Assembly: GCA_947175205.1 (NCBI GenBank)
Contig: CAMWLS010000001.1
Location: forward strand, 55,838-119,837
DNA from: an uncultured Porphyromonadaceae bacterium
Lineage (GTDB): Bacteria > Bacteroidota > Bacteroidia > Bacteroidales > Muribaculaceae
Reading direction: 5' to 3'
DNA length: 64,000 bases
Shown: positions 28,937 to 39,195 of the stretch, piece by piece
Position numbering within the stretch: position 1 is the stretch's first letter
Layout of the letters: each line of letters begins with the position of its first letter
Notes under the pieces: model-generated
What the model was told of the DNA's origin: nothing
Database searches by the model: none
The model's input: only the letters and a program-made list of their open reading frames with translations
Made by a program: the position numbers and the translations under genes

Positions 28937-29506
28937 TTATTTAGAGCGCTTTACTTTTATGAGGCTGCGTTCTGTTATTACATAATCCACAGCTACATCA
29001 TGGGGCATTACATCATCAATGCTATCCACCAGTTGGAAATGGTATGCTACTCCTACACGGACCGCTTTTGTCTCTGCAAGTAAACGGTCATAGTAACCTT
29101 TCCCACGCCCTACGCGATTACCCTGACGGTCATAAGCTACTGCAGGCACAACTACCATCTCTATCTGATCCATGGATATGCTGTCATCCCCGTCAGGCTC
29201 TTCAATATTGAAAGCACCCAGATGTAAACGGGAGCGGTCATAAGGTAAAATATCAAGATTTACTCCATTAACTCTGGGAAGGAAAAAGCGCTTGCGAGTG
29301 TGCCATTTATCAATGAACTCAAGCGTAGATAACTCATCCGGCAGAGAGTGGTACATGAGAATGTTATCTGCCATCATGAAAGCTGCAGTCTGTTCCAAAG
29401 CTTCAAAAACAGCAGCTGCGGCAAGCTGTTTTTCTCTTGGACTTAACAAACTTTTCTGCGCCTTAATAGCGGTTCTTATATCCTGTTTTGTTTTCTTTTC
29501 CTTCAT
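28937..29506 (-). CDS. 5-formyltetrahydrofolate cyclo-ligase
   Basis: This cytoplasmic enzyme converts 5-formyl-THF to 5,10-methenyl-THF with ATP, returning a storage folate to the one-carbon pool. In the 189 residues the N-terminal K(X)nR-type region (DIRTAIKAQKSLLSPREKQ), the substrate-site DNILMYHSLPDELSTLEFI and the C-terminal ATP-binding loop NRVGRGKGYYDRLL are all present. The gene starts 39 nt after the ctpA-type protease stop and precedes purT by 74 nt, so a one-carbon/purine pair may be co-transcribed with the genes before it. Confidence 0.93.
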   Translation of the reverse strand: MKEKKTKQDIRTAIKAQKSLLSPREKQLAAAAVFEALEQTAAFMMADNILMYHSLPDELSTLEFIDKWHTRKRFFLPRVNGVNLDILPYDRSRLHLGAFNIEEPDGDDSISMDQIEMVVVPAVAYDRQGNRVGRGKGYYDRLLAETKAVRVGVAYHFQLVDSIDDVMPHDVAVDYVITERSLIKVKRSK

Positions 29507-29545
29507 GACATTAGCGTGTTAATAATACAATAACGCAGCTGTAGG

Positions 29546-31165
29546 CTAAGGCATTATGGGGAAATGTGCTTTGCCGGTTTCCAATTCTTTGACAGCCTGC
29601 TGTACAGCCTTGTCATCTTGCTGGTAAACCTCATAGAAGAATTTGCTGCCCAAAATGTCCTGAGCAATAACTGCTTTTATTTGATTAACAATCAATGAGC
29701 CACTTTGGCTTATATAATAAGGGCGTTTTTTTATTCCATGCTCTCTTGCATAGTCTGCGAAACTTTCAAGAATTATACGGTCAGGAGGTAGCAGTTTCAG
29801 TAGCTGGTCAAGAGTCTTACATCTGCTCAGCTGAGACCGGTTAAGGTCTACATATTCATAAGCATATGCACCCGGAAGATTCTCTCTCATAATACTAAGG
29901 TAATAGCTGTTGAAACCTGTAGTATCCGTTGGAACGAATACATCCGGTATTATTCCGCCGGCACCATACATCTTACGGCCCGTGGTGGTAAGGAATGTTC
30001 TGGACTTGTCCGTGACAATACTATCCGCGCTGAAAAGTTCACCGTGGTCTACCCGGTCAAATAATTCCAGTTCATATGAATTATTGCCGTTCTTATAATC
30101 TTTCTGAATACAACGTCCGGATGGAGTGTAATATCTCTGTACAGTGAGGCGCACCTCACTGCTGTCAGGAAGGATAAGGGGCTTTTGAACAAGACCCTTA
30201 CCGAAAGAACGTCTTCCTATAATAAGGCCGCGGTCATTATCCTGTATGGCGCCTGCAAAAATCTCACTTGCGCTTGCGCTCTGTTCATCCAGCAGAACTG
30301 CCACCTCAAAATCACGGAACAAGCCGGTGCCGTCACTGAGCACTATGTTATTACTGCCTGGCGTGCGCCCGCGCGTCTCAACTATAGTGCGGCCTGGAGT
30401 AAGGAATTCATTTACCATCATTATGGCCGGCTCCATATAGCCTCCTGTATTACCGCGTAAATCAATTACAAACTTCCTTGCGCCTGAGAATGCCAGTGAT
30501 GTGAGAGCCTTGTAAAACTCATCATAAGTGGTGCGGGCAAATTTGTCCACTTTAACCATACCTATGCTGTCTGTCAGCATATAAGCGGCAGAAACGGAAG
30601 GCTGGGGGATATTACCGCGTGTGACGGTGTAGTTGCGTACGGTCCCGTCAGCGGGTCTGAGAACCGTGAGTGTAACAGTGGTACCTATTTCTCCGCGCAA
30701 GTGTGAAAACACCATCTTTTCATCAATATCCTTACCGGTAAAATTCTCGTTGTCCACTGCAATAATCCTGTCACCGGCCAGAAGTCCAACTTCCTCCGCC
30801 GGACCTCCCGCAACAATTTCAACGAGACGTATGGTATCATTAAGAATATGGAATTTGACTCCCACACCTCCAAAAGAGCCTTCTAATTCTTCTGATATCT
30901 GACGCTTATCTTTCAGCGCTATATATGCAGAATGAGGGTCAAGATTCCTCAGAATCTCCGGTATAGACATTTCCACAAGTGAATCTATACTTACGGAGTC
31001 AACGTACTCTTTATCTATCATTTCCAGCAATGACAGAAGTTTCTTTTGTGAGGGAGTAAGCTCAGGCTGATGCGGAAGAAGATAATATCCTCCCCAAAGC
31101 CCTATTATCATACAGATGGCTCCAATAATAGGAGTCCAGTATGTGAGTTTATTCTTTACTTTCAT
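29546..31165 (-). CDS. S41 family C-terminal processing protease
   Basis: A 539-residue periplasmic serine protease of the CtpA/Prc type that trims C-termini of exported proteins. A single N-terminal membrane anchor (IIGAICMIIGLWGGYYLL, about 13-30) is followed by a PDZ domain (about 95-185; GPAEEVGLLAGDRIIAVD) and the tail-specific protease core with KFVIDLRGNTGGYMEPA, the catalytic-Ser motif DEQSASASEIFAGA (about 293-306) and the catalytic Lys in RRSFGKGLVQ (Lys323). An extra ~170 residues follow. It starts 7 nt after the deaminase stop, suggesting co-transcription. Confidence 0.93.
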   Translation of the reverse strand: MKVKNKLTYWTPIIGAICMIIGLWGGYYLLPHQPELTPSQKKLLSLLEMIDKEYVDSVSIDSLVEMSIPEILRNLDPHSAYIALKDKRQISEELEGSFGGVGVKFHILNDTIRLVEIVAGGPAEEVGLLAGDRIIAVDNENFTGKDIDEKMVFSHLRGEIGTTVTLTVLRPADGTVRNYTVTRGNIPQPSVSAAYMLTDSIGMVKVDKFARTTYDEFYKALTSLAFSGARKFVIDLRGNTGGYMEPAIMMVNEFLTPGRTIVETRGRTPGSNNIVLSDGTGLFRDFEVAVLLDEQSASASEIFAGAIQDNDRGLIIGRRSFGKGLVQKPLILPDSSEVRLTVQRYYTPSGRCIQKDYKNGNNSYELELFDRVDHGELFSADSIVTDKSRTFLTTTGRKMYGAGGIIPDVFVPTDTTGFNSYYLSIMRENLPGAYAYEYVDLNRSQLSRCKTLDQLLKLLPPDRIILESFADYAREHGIKKRPYYISQSGSLIVNQIKAVIAQDILGSKFFYEVYQQDDKAVQQAVKELETGKAHFPIMP

Positions 31166-31172
31166 TTTCCGG

Positions 31173-31604
31173 TTAATCCAGAGACGGGATGTGCTGACAT
31201 TCTACCCCGGCACGCCTTAGAAGCTCTATGCCGTCTGCCAGTCTGTATCTTTCATTAAATACCACTCTTTTAATACCAGCCTGAATTATGAGTTTTGCAC
31301 ATTCAAGGCATGGTGAAGCAGTAACATATAATGTGGCTCCGTCGCTGCTGTTGTTACTTCGTGCAACTTTTGTAATAGCGTTTGCTTCTGCATGGAGGAC
31401 ATAGGGTTTAGTATAACCCTCCTCGTCTTCACAGACGTTTTCAAATCCGCTGGGGGTCCCATTGTATCCATCAGAAATTATCATCTGGTCTTTAACAATA
31501 ATAGCTCCTACCTTACGTCTCTGACAGTAAGAGTTTTCCGCCCATATATGTGACATACGGAGGTATCTTTTGTCTATTGTCTCTCTCTTTTCCTGACTTT
31601 CCAC
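31173..31604 (-). CDS. dCMP deaminase-type zinc deaminase
   Basis: A 143-residue zinc-dependent cytidine/deoxycytidylate deaminase family protein, expected to convert dCMP to dUMP and so feed dTTP synthesis. Zinc ligands and the catalytic Glu are visible in VLHAEANAI (His-x-Glu) and ASPCLECAKLI (Cys-x-x-Cys). The N-terminal MSHIWAENSYCQRRKVGAIIV and NGTPSGFENVCEDE segments match the dCMP deaminase/ComEB group; the late competence name is not meaningful here because no competence genes are adjacent. It precedes the S41 protease by 7 nt. Confidence 0.9.
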   Translation of the reverse strand: MESQEKRETIDKRYLRMSHIWAENSYCQRRKVGAIIVKDQMIISDGYNGTPSGFENVCEDEEGYTKPYVLHAEANAITKVARSNNSSDGATLYVTASPCLECAKLIIQAGIKRVVFNERYRLADGIELLRRAGVECQHIPSLD

Positions 31605-31674
31605 GTGTGTTGAGTTTTAAAACTGCACAAAGGTAATGAAAATATGAAGTTTTTAGCTCAATAATGAGGAAAAA

Positions 31675-32955
31675 TCATTCAAATCTCATTGTAGATGTGG
31701 GATCAAGTCTTGCGGCATACCCGGCGGGAATATAAATTATACACCATGCCATGATGAGAACGGCCGCATTGAGAATGGCAAGTTCTCCCCATGGGAAGCG
31801 CACCGGCACAGTGTCAAGATAGTACATAGTAGCATCAAGGTTTACAATGGAATATGTTTTCTGGAGGTATAAAAGGCCTAATCCCAGAGCATTACCTATA
31901 AACATACTGTAGAGTGTAATCCGCATGGCCATGAACATGAAAGTTCTGCGCACAAGGGAACCTGAGGCTCCAACGCTCCGTAAGATTCCTATGGTCCTGA
32001 CTCTTTCAAGTATAATAAGAAAAAGACTGGAAACAAGAGTAAACCCGGCAACACATGCCATAAGGACCAGTATTACAATGACATTGGTGTCTATAAGCGA
32101 GAGCCAGTTAAGGTAAACGGCACCGCTTCCTAATATTGAGTCTGTGGAATAAGTGTCTGTGAGCTCTTGATTATATACACCCTTTGCAAGCGCCCGGCGC
32201 ACTTTCTGTTCTGTTATATCGGCGTGGTCTATTCCAGGGCCTGAAATGTCTATCCGGGTAACCCTGTCAGAAGCAAGATGAGCCACACTGCGTAGCGCAA
32301 GCGGCGACGCAAAAATTATATTACGGTCATAGTCTTTAAATCCTGTATCATAAATAGCAGCTACGGTATATTTGCGCGAACGCAGTTTCCCATTTATCAT
32401 AAAGACTGCATCAACGCGTTCACTGCAAGACAGGTTTAAACGTGAGGCAGTAAAGGATGAAATTACAATATTGTTTATAGACGAGGAATCTGAGAAATCC
32501 GGCCACTCTCCGTTTACAATAGAAGTTCTTCCTATATCATAGGCACTGGGGTTGTCCGTATATGCCGTGAATCTCTGAGCAGCAAAATTATCTTTAGTTT
32601 TTAATATTCCCGGGACAGCAATCACACCGGTGATTTCTGCGTCCGGCAGTTCTTCCTTGATAAGTGACCGTAGCTGAGACGTCAACTCAACTGTGGCCAG
32701 GTTCTGAGTTATATCACCTTCCTCTATGCCATTTGTTTCCGGATATATCTCACCTGGCATAACAGTTACCTCAGCCTCAAATCCTGAAAGCTTCTGTCTT
32801 ATCTCATACTTAAAACCGGTTACTACGGCAAGGCTGAACTCCATAATCATAACAGCCAAGGCAATACCACAGACTGCTATAATGATGGCAGAAAGTGTGG
32901 TACCGCCTGTGTTAAGTCTTAGTTTGCGGGCCAGATATAGTGCCAGTTTATTCAT
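31675..32955 (-). CDS. LolC/FtsX-type ABC transporter permease
   Basis: A 426-residue inner-membrane permease of the MacB/LolC-E type. The start was set at MNKLALYLARKLRL. One N-terminal helix (LSAIIIAVCGIALAVMIME) is followed by a large periplasmic domain (about 45-265) and three C-terminal helices (VIVILVLMACVAGFTLVSSLFLI; LYSMFIGNALGLGLLYL; LAILNAAVLIMAWCIIYIPAGYAA), the classic four-helix plan. RTIGILRSVGASGSLVRR is the cytoplasmic coupling motif. In this family such permeases release lipoproteins or pump other molecules. No ATPase gene is directly next to it on the same strand; FtsE at 33.8 kb is divergent. Confidence 0.87.
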   Translation of the reverse strand: MNKLALYLARKLRLNTGGTTLSAIIIAVCGIALAVMIMEFSLAVVTGFKYEIRQKLSGFEAEVTVMPGEIYPETNGIEEGDITQNLATVELTSQLRSLIKEELPDAEITGVIAVPGILKTKDNFAAQRFTAYTDNPSAYDIGRTSIVNGEWPDFSDSSSINNIVISSFTASRLNLSCSERVDAVFMINGKLRSRKYTVAAIYDTGFKDYDRNIIFASPLALRSVAHLASDRVTRIDISGPGIDHADITEQKVRRALAKGVYNQELTDTYSTDSILGSGAVYLNWLSLIDTNVIVILVLMACVAGFTLVSSLFLIILERVRTIGILRSVGASGSLVRRTFMFMAMRITLYSMFIGNALGLGLLYLQKTYSIVNLDATMYYLDTVPVRFPWGELAILNAAVLIMAWCIIYIPAGYAARLDPTSTMRFE

Positions 32956-33006
32956 ACCTGAGCACAAAGGTACGCTTTTTCCGGTATATGTATCCTCCGG
33001 GAGAGA

Positions 33007-33714
33007 TTATTTTGTCCCTTTATATTGAGTCAAAACAGGTACAGGGAATTTTGAAAACAGAGTTTGCACTGCCTGAGCTATTCCTTCAAGATTCCTGAAC
33101 TGTCCCATGCCGTTGCCATCCATAATGGTGGCAACAGAAGCGGAATACAACGGCAGATGCTGCTGCAGATTTACAATATCCATGGTCAGTACGCCTTCCT
33201 TATACATTCCGGTTATTACCTGTGCGTTGGAGTAATATGCCTGTGGATAATAATACTGTCTGGGGTATATAAAAGCAGGGTAATATCCGTTATAAACCGG
33301 AGGAATGGGACCTACAACCGGTGGCCTTACTCCAACTGGGCCGGGAGGTACGGGGACCGGAGGCACTGCAACCGGAGGTACGGGTGCCGGTACAGGGGCA
33401 ACGGCTGCAAGAGGCTCAGTTTCCAACTCCTTATGAACCGTAAGACCTATATTAACTAAAATGGGTGATGAAGCATCTTCTGTATATCCACGCTCCACCA
33501 TCTGCTCCCTGATGGCGGCTGCAATATTGTAATAAGTCACCATCTGCATCCCGTCAGGGAGCTTACCCTCATCCGGGGTTACTATACGGAATGTGTGATA
33601 CTCAGCAAGATCAGCATTATTATATACCTCACTGTTTACAAGTGCATACTGCGAGCAACCGGTAAATAATACTGTACTCAGACACATAATCAAAAAGCCG
33701 TAAATCTTTTTCAT
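33007..33714 (-). CDS. DUF4136-like lipoprotein
   Basis: A 235-residue predicted lipoprotein: the start at MKKIYGFLIMCLSTVLFTGC gives a signal peptide with lipobox LFTGC and acylated Cys about 20. The following SQYALVNSEVYNNADLAEYHTFRI and EQMVERGYTEDASSPILVNIG resemble the DUF4136 family, which starts with a Tyr/Phe-rich strand after the lipobox. The middle has a Pro/Val-rich linker (VPAPVPPVAVPPVPVPPGP) and a Tyr-rich stretch. Function is unknown. A longer frame upstream lacks a signal peptide at its start and is rejected. Confidence 0.72.
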   Translation of the reverse strand: MKKIYGFLIMCLSTVLFTGCSQYALVNSEVYNNADLAEYHTFRIVTPDEGKLPDGMQMVTYYNIAAAIREQMVERGYTEDASSPILVNIGLTVHKELETEPLAAVAPVPAPVPPVAVPPVPVPPGPVGVRPPVVGPIPPVYNGYYPAFIYPRQYYYPQAYYSNAQVITGMYKEGVLTMDIVNLQQHLPLYSASVATIMDGNGMGQFRNLEGIAQAVQTLFSKFPVPVLTQYKGTK

Positions 33715-33797
33715 GCAGCTCAATTGTTTAATGAATAAATATATAAATAAAACAAACCATCTGAAGCAATAGTTCTCTCTTATATTCTCTAATATTA

Positions 33798-33828
33798 TTG
33801 TGTACACGGCTCTTTTTAACTACCTTTG
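33798..33828 (+). promoter_or_regulatory. Promoter of ftsE-lysC-lysA
   Basis: TACCTTTG at 33821-33828 matches the -7 consensus and TTG at 33798-33800 lies 20 nt upstream. The ftsE start codon is 20 nt after the -7 element, giving a very short leader. Confidence 0.6.
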
Positions 33829-33848
33829 CAACGCTAAAAGGATGTGCA

Positions 33849-34592
33849 ATGATAATAAGATACAATAAAGTAGATATACTTAGAAAAGAGCTTGTGGTAC
33901 TCAAAAAAGTGAGTCTGCAGATAAAGCCGGGAGAGCTGGTATATCTCATAGGCCGCGTGGGTAGCGGAAAAAGCTCATTAATGAAAACCCTTTACGCAGA
34001 AGTCCCCGTAAAGTGTAATGACGCTGATTCAGTGGCAGAGGTTCTGGACTATAATCTTTGCAAGTTAAAACGTAAGCAGATTCCTTTTTTACGGCGTCAG
34101 ATAGGAATAGTATTTCAGGATTTTCAGCTTCTGACCGACCGTAGTGTAAAGGCAAATCTTGACTTTGTACTTCAGGCAACCGGATGGAAGGACAAGGCGG
34201 CCAGAGAAGAACGTATAGAAAGTGTACTGCGGCAGGTGGGTATGACAAATAAATCATACAAGATGCCTCATGAATTGAGCGGCGGAGAACAGCAGCGTAT
34301 AGCTATTGCCAGAGCCATGCTTAATGACCCGTCTCTGATTCTTGCTGATGAGCCCACCGGTAATCTTGATCCTGAAACAGGAGAACAGATTATGGCCGGA
34401 TTGTATGAACTGGCAATGTCAGGTAAAGCGGTTATAGTGGCTACACACAATATGGGGCTCATGAGAAGATTCCCCGGCATTGTATATAGATGCGAGGATA
34501 AGGCTCTTATACGGGAAGAAGATTCGTATGAGAGAAATAGTCCGGCCCTTACTGGAGAAAATGCCGGATTCAGTATTGATGAACATGAATGA
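33849..34592 (+). CDS. ftsE: Cell division ATP-binding protein FtsE
   Basis: The cytoplasmic ABC ATPase that with FtsX couples divisome assembly to peptidoglycan hydrolase activation. In 247 residues: Walker A GRVGSGKSSL (about 36-45), Q-loop FQDFQLLTDRSV, signature LSGGEQQR, Walker B LILADEPTGNLDP and H-loop ATHN. VVLKKVSLQIKPGELVYLIG and the overall length fit FtsE better than LolD or MacB. The start at 33849 (MIIRYNKVDILRKE) suits the promoter; an upstream in-frame Met would lie before the -7 element. FtsX is not adjacent. Its 3' end abuts lysC. Confidence 0.9.
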   Translation: MIIRYNKVDILRKELVVLKKVSLQIKPGELVYLIGRVGSGKSSLMKTLYAEVPVKCNDADSVAEVLDYNLCKLKRKQIPFLRRQIGIVFQDFQLLTDRSVKANLDFVLQATGWKDKAAREERIESVLRQVGMTNKSYKMPHELSGGEQQRIAIARAMLNDPSLILADEPTGNLDPETGEQIMAGLYELAMSGKAVIVATHNMGLMRRFPGIVYRCEDKALIREEDSYERNSPALTGENAGFSIDEHE

Positions 34593-34602
34593 ACAAGAAG
34601 GA

Positions 34603-35928
34603 ATGAAAGTACTTAAATTCGGCGGTACTTCAGTTGGTAATGCCGCCCGTATAAAGCATGTTGGAGGACTTATATCAGAAAGGAAAGGTAATCTCGTGGT
34701 TCTTTCTGCAATGTCCGGGGTTACCAATACTCTCACAGAAATAAGTGATTACCTGTATAAGAATAATATTCCGGGAGCGCAGGATACGCTCAATGCTCTT
34801 GAAATGAAGTATCAGGGTGTTGTGGCTGAACTCTATGATGATGCTAAATGGGCTGATGAGGCTCTCAGCGTCATAGGGAACAGTGTAGGTTACATCCGTG
34901 CCCTTATTCAGGGGGACTTTGCTGTAGCTGAAGAGAAGGAAATTCTTGCTCAGGGTGAGCTTGTTTCCACTGCTCTGCTTTTAAATCATCTTAAGGAACG
35001 CGGGCTAAATGCTGTAATGCTTCCTGCCCTGGAGTTTATGCGCACTGACCATAACGGGGAACCGGATATGAAGTATATTTCCACCCGTTTGCTTCGGATG
35101 CTGGATATGACAGAGGAGGCTGACGTGTACATCACTCAGGGATATATATGCAGGAATGCATATGGAGAGGTGGATAATCTTAAGCGAGGTGGCTCTGATT
35201 ATACGGCGTCTCTCATAGGCGCGGTGCTGGAGAGCGAGGAAATTCAGATATGGACTGACATAGACGGAATGCATAATAATGATCCGCGCTATGTGGAGGG
35301 TACCCGTCCCGTGGGTGAATTGAATTTTGAAGAGGCTGCAGAGCTGGCATACTTCGGAGCCAAAATTCTGCATCCTAATTGTGTTCTTCCGGCTAAACTG
35401 AACAATATACCTGTACGTCTTCTTAATACTCTGGAGCCCTCAGCCCCCGGAACTGTAATTTATAATTTACCGCCAGACGGAGACATAAAGGCAGTGGCAG
35501 CCAAAGATGGTATTACAGCTATTAACATTAAGAGTGGCAGGCGACTGGTGGCGTACGGTTTCATGCACAAGGTATTTGAAACCTTTGAGAATCATAAAAC
35601 CGGTATTGATATTCTGGCAACGTCAGAAGTGGGTATTACAGTGGCCATAGACAATGATACAAGGCTTGCTGATATAGTAGATGACCTGAAAATGTTCGGT
35701 ACAGTGAGTGTGGATCAGGATATGGTTATTATATCAGTTGTAGGTGATTTACACTGGCACCATGCCGGATTAGCTGTGAGAGCGCTGCATGCACTGGAAG
35801 ATATTCCCGTCAGACTTGTTTCTTACGGTGGAAGTAACTATAATATCTCTGTTGTAATTCCCAAGGACTTTAAAGTGCAGGCACTCAGGAAGCTGAGTGA
35901 GCATCTCTTTAATTCTAATCCCCAATGA
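34603..35928 (+). CDS. lysC: Aspartate kinase
   Basis: Aspartokinase phosphorylates aspartate, the first step toward lysine, threonine, methionine and diaminopimelate. The 441-residue form starting [12 protein letters not shown] places the kinase signature at the N-terminus, as in relatives; an in-frame ATG at 34585 would add six residues and overlap ftsE by 8 nt. Other motifs are [46 protein letters not shown] and FFGAKILHP-like [12 protein letters not shown]. Two C-terminal ACT-type regulatory repeats (about 310-441) suggest amino-acid feedback control. lysA follows with a 4-nt overlap. Confidence 0.95.
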   Translation: MKVLKFGGTSVGNAARIKHVGGLISERKGNLVVLSAMSGVTNTLTEISDYLYKNNIPGAQDTLNALEMKYQGVVAELYDDAKWADEALSVIGNSVGYIRALIQGDFAVAEEKEILAQGELVSTALLLNHLKERGLNAVMLPALEFMRTDHNGEPDMKYISTRLLRMLDMTEEADVYITQGYICRNAYGEVDNLKRGGSDYTASLIGAVLESEEIQIWTDIDGMHNNDPRYVEGTRPVGELNFEEAAELAYFGAKILHPNCVLPAKLNNIPVRLLNTLEPSAPGTVIYNLPPDGDIKAVAAKDGITAINIKSGRRLVAYGFMHKVFETFENHKTGIDILATSEVGITVAIDNDTRLADIVDDLKMFGTVSVDQDMVIISVVGDLHWHHAGLAVRALHALEDIPVRLVSYGGSNYNISVVIPKDFKVQALRKLSEHLFNSNPQ

Positions 35929-37079
35929 ATTTTGAAACACTGCTGAAAAATCAGGAACATCTGCAGACGCCCTGTTACTATTATGATTTAGAACTGCTGA
36001 GGCAAACCCTGGATGCCATGCACAGACTCACGGATATGCATGAGAACTGGCATGTACATTATGCAATGAAAGCAAATGCTGACCCTATCATAATGGAGGA
36101 GATTAGAGCAGCAGGGTTGGGCATTGATGCAGTAAGCGGCGGTGAGATAAGTCAGGCGCTTGAAGCCGGATTTATGCCACAGAGTATTGTGTTTGCAGGT
36201 GTTGGTAAGACTGATGATGAAATAAGGCTGGCTCTCCGGGAAAAGATAGCTTGTCTGAATGTAGAATCAGTGGAGGAGCTTGAGGTAATAGAACATATAG
36301 CCTCTGAGATGGGAATAAAAGCTCCGGTAGCACTGAGAATTAATCCTAATATTGACGCCCATACGCATAAATTCATTACCACCGGTCTGGAAGAAAATAA
36401 ATTCGGCATCAATCTGAGCCTCTTGGACAGTACGGTGGACCGTGTTATTTCTTCACAATGGCTTCAGCTGTGCGGACTTCACTTTCATATAGGTTCCCAG
36501 ATAACGGTTGCAAGACCTTTTGAGATATTATCTATGACCATTAATAAAGTGGTAAGTAATCTTGAAAAAAGAGGGGTCAAGATAGACATGATTGATGTGG
36601 GAGGTGGACTTGGAGTTGATTATTATGAGCCGGATTTAAATCCCATTCCGGATTTCCGCACTTATTTCGGAGCGTTCAGTAAATATCTGAAGCTGCCTGC
36701 TCACGTTCAGGTCCATTTTGAATTAGGCAGAGCGATAGTGGCGCAGTGCGGAGCCTTAGTAAGCCGAGTGCTGTATGTCAAACAGGGTATCAGTAAGAAA
36801 TTTGCTATTATTGATGGTGGATTCACAGAGCTTATCAGACCGGCGCTTTATGGTGCCCACCACCGTATAGAAAATATTTCCGCTGATAATAACGATTTTG
36901 AGACATACGATGTCGTTGGCCCGGTGTGTGAGAGTACTGATGTCTTTGATGAGAACGCGATACTCCCGCATACAGAACGCGGACATCTACTGGTGTTGAG
37001 AACTGCCGGTGCCTATGGTGAGGTAATGTCCATGCACTATAATGGACGATCTCTGAAGCCTACTATTTATAATATCTAA
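35925..37079 (+). CDS. lysA: Diaminopimelate decarboxylase
   Basis: A PLP enzyme that decarboxylates meso-diaminopimelate to lysine, the last step of the pathway. The 384 residues show the PLP-lysine segment HVHYAMKANADP (Lys about 48), FAGVGKTDDEI, LHFHIGSQI, IDVGGGLGVDY, HFELGRAIVAQCG and GPVCESTDVF, the fold-III decarboxylase pattern. Its ATG overlaps the lysC stop (ATGA), so first and last steps of lysine synthesis are translationally coupled. At 384 residues it is a little shorter than many family members; no motif is missing. Confidence 0.95.
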   Translation: MNFETLLKNQEHLQTPCYYYDLELLRQTLDAMHRLTDMHENWHVHYAMKANADPIIMEEIRAAGLGIDAVSGGEISQALEAGFMPQSIVFAGVGKTDDEIRLALREKIACLNVESVEELEVIEHIASEMGIKAPVALRINPNIDAHTHKFITTGLEENKFGINLSLLDSTVDRVISSQWLQLCGLHFHIGSQITVARPFEILSMTINKVVSNLEKRGVKIDMIDVGGGLGVDYYEPDLNPIPDFRTYFGAFSKYLKLPAHVQVHFELGRAIVAQCGALVSRVLYVKQGISKKFAIIDGGFTELIRPALYGAHHRIENISADNNDFETYDVVGPVCESTDVFDENAILPHTERGHLLVLRTAGAYGEVMSMHYNGRSLKPTIYNI

Positions 37080-37100
37080 TTATAGTATCTAAAAATATAG

Positions 37101-38729
<1,629 letters not shown>

Positions 38730-38749
38730 CTAACTTAATTTTTACAATT

Positions 38750-39043
38750 ATGGTAAAACATATAGTAAGTTTCAAGCTGACAGGGACAGCTGATGAGAGA
38801 AAAGCTGTAGCAGAAAAATTTAGAGAGGCATTACTCAAGCTTCCAGAGCAGATAGATGTCCTTCAAAGTATGGAAGTAGGAGTGAACCAAAATCCGCAGG
38901 AAAGCTGGGATGTAGTACTCACTGCCGTTGTTCCCACAATGGAAGATGTTGCCACATATGCAAATCATCCGGCCCATGTGGCAGCCGCAGCCCTCCTTAA
39001 TGGACATAAGGAATCCCGCGCCTGTGTGGATTACGTTTGTTAA
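38750..39043 (+). CDS. Dabb-domain stress-responsive protein
   Basis: A 97-residue cytoplasmic protein with the dimeric alpha-beta barrel (Dabb) pattern: MVKHIVSFKLTG first strand, a charged helix (ADERKAVAEKFREALLKLP), SMEVGVNQNPQESWDVVLTAVV and a C-terminal helix (VATYANHPAHVAAAALLNG) ending at CVDYVC. Family members are small ligand-binding or stress-induced proteins of mostly unknown role. It lies 20 nt after the ABC-F gene and before a strong terminator, so it ends this transcription unit. Confidence 0.87.
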   Translation: MVKHIVSFKLTGTADERKAVAEKFREALLKLPEQIDVLQSMEVGVNQNPQESWDVVLTAVVPTMEDVATYANHPAHVAAAALLNGHKESRACVDYVC

Positions 39044-39083
39044 AATAAGGTATAGATGCCAGTCTAAAGACTTCTGAAACATA

Positions 39084-39129
39084 AAATCCCGTTTCCCAAT
39101 ATCATTAATTATGTGGGGAAACGGGATTT
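39084..39129. terminator. Bidirectional intrinsic terminator
   Basis: A perfect 14-bp stem AAATCCCGTTTCCC/GGGAAACGGGATTT with an 18-nt loop, with A/T-rich flanks on both sides, lies between the convergent Dabb and purF genes. Confidence 0.88.
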
Positions 39130-39195
39130 ATATATATGTCCTGATTTTATAAGTCTGAATCGTTATCCTTCAATCAGTGATAAATGCATAACTGT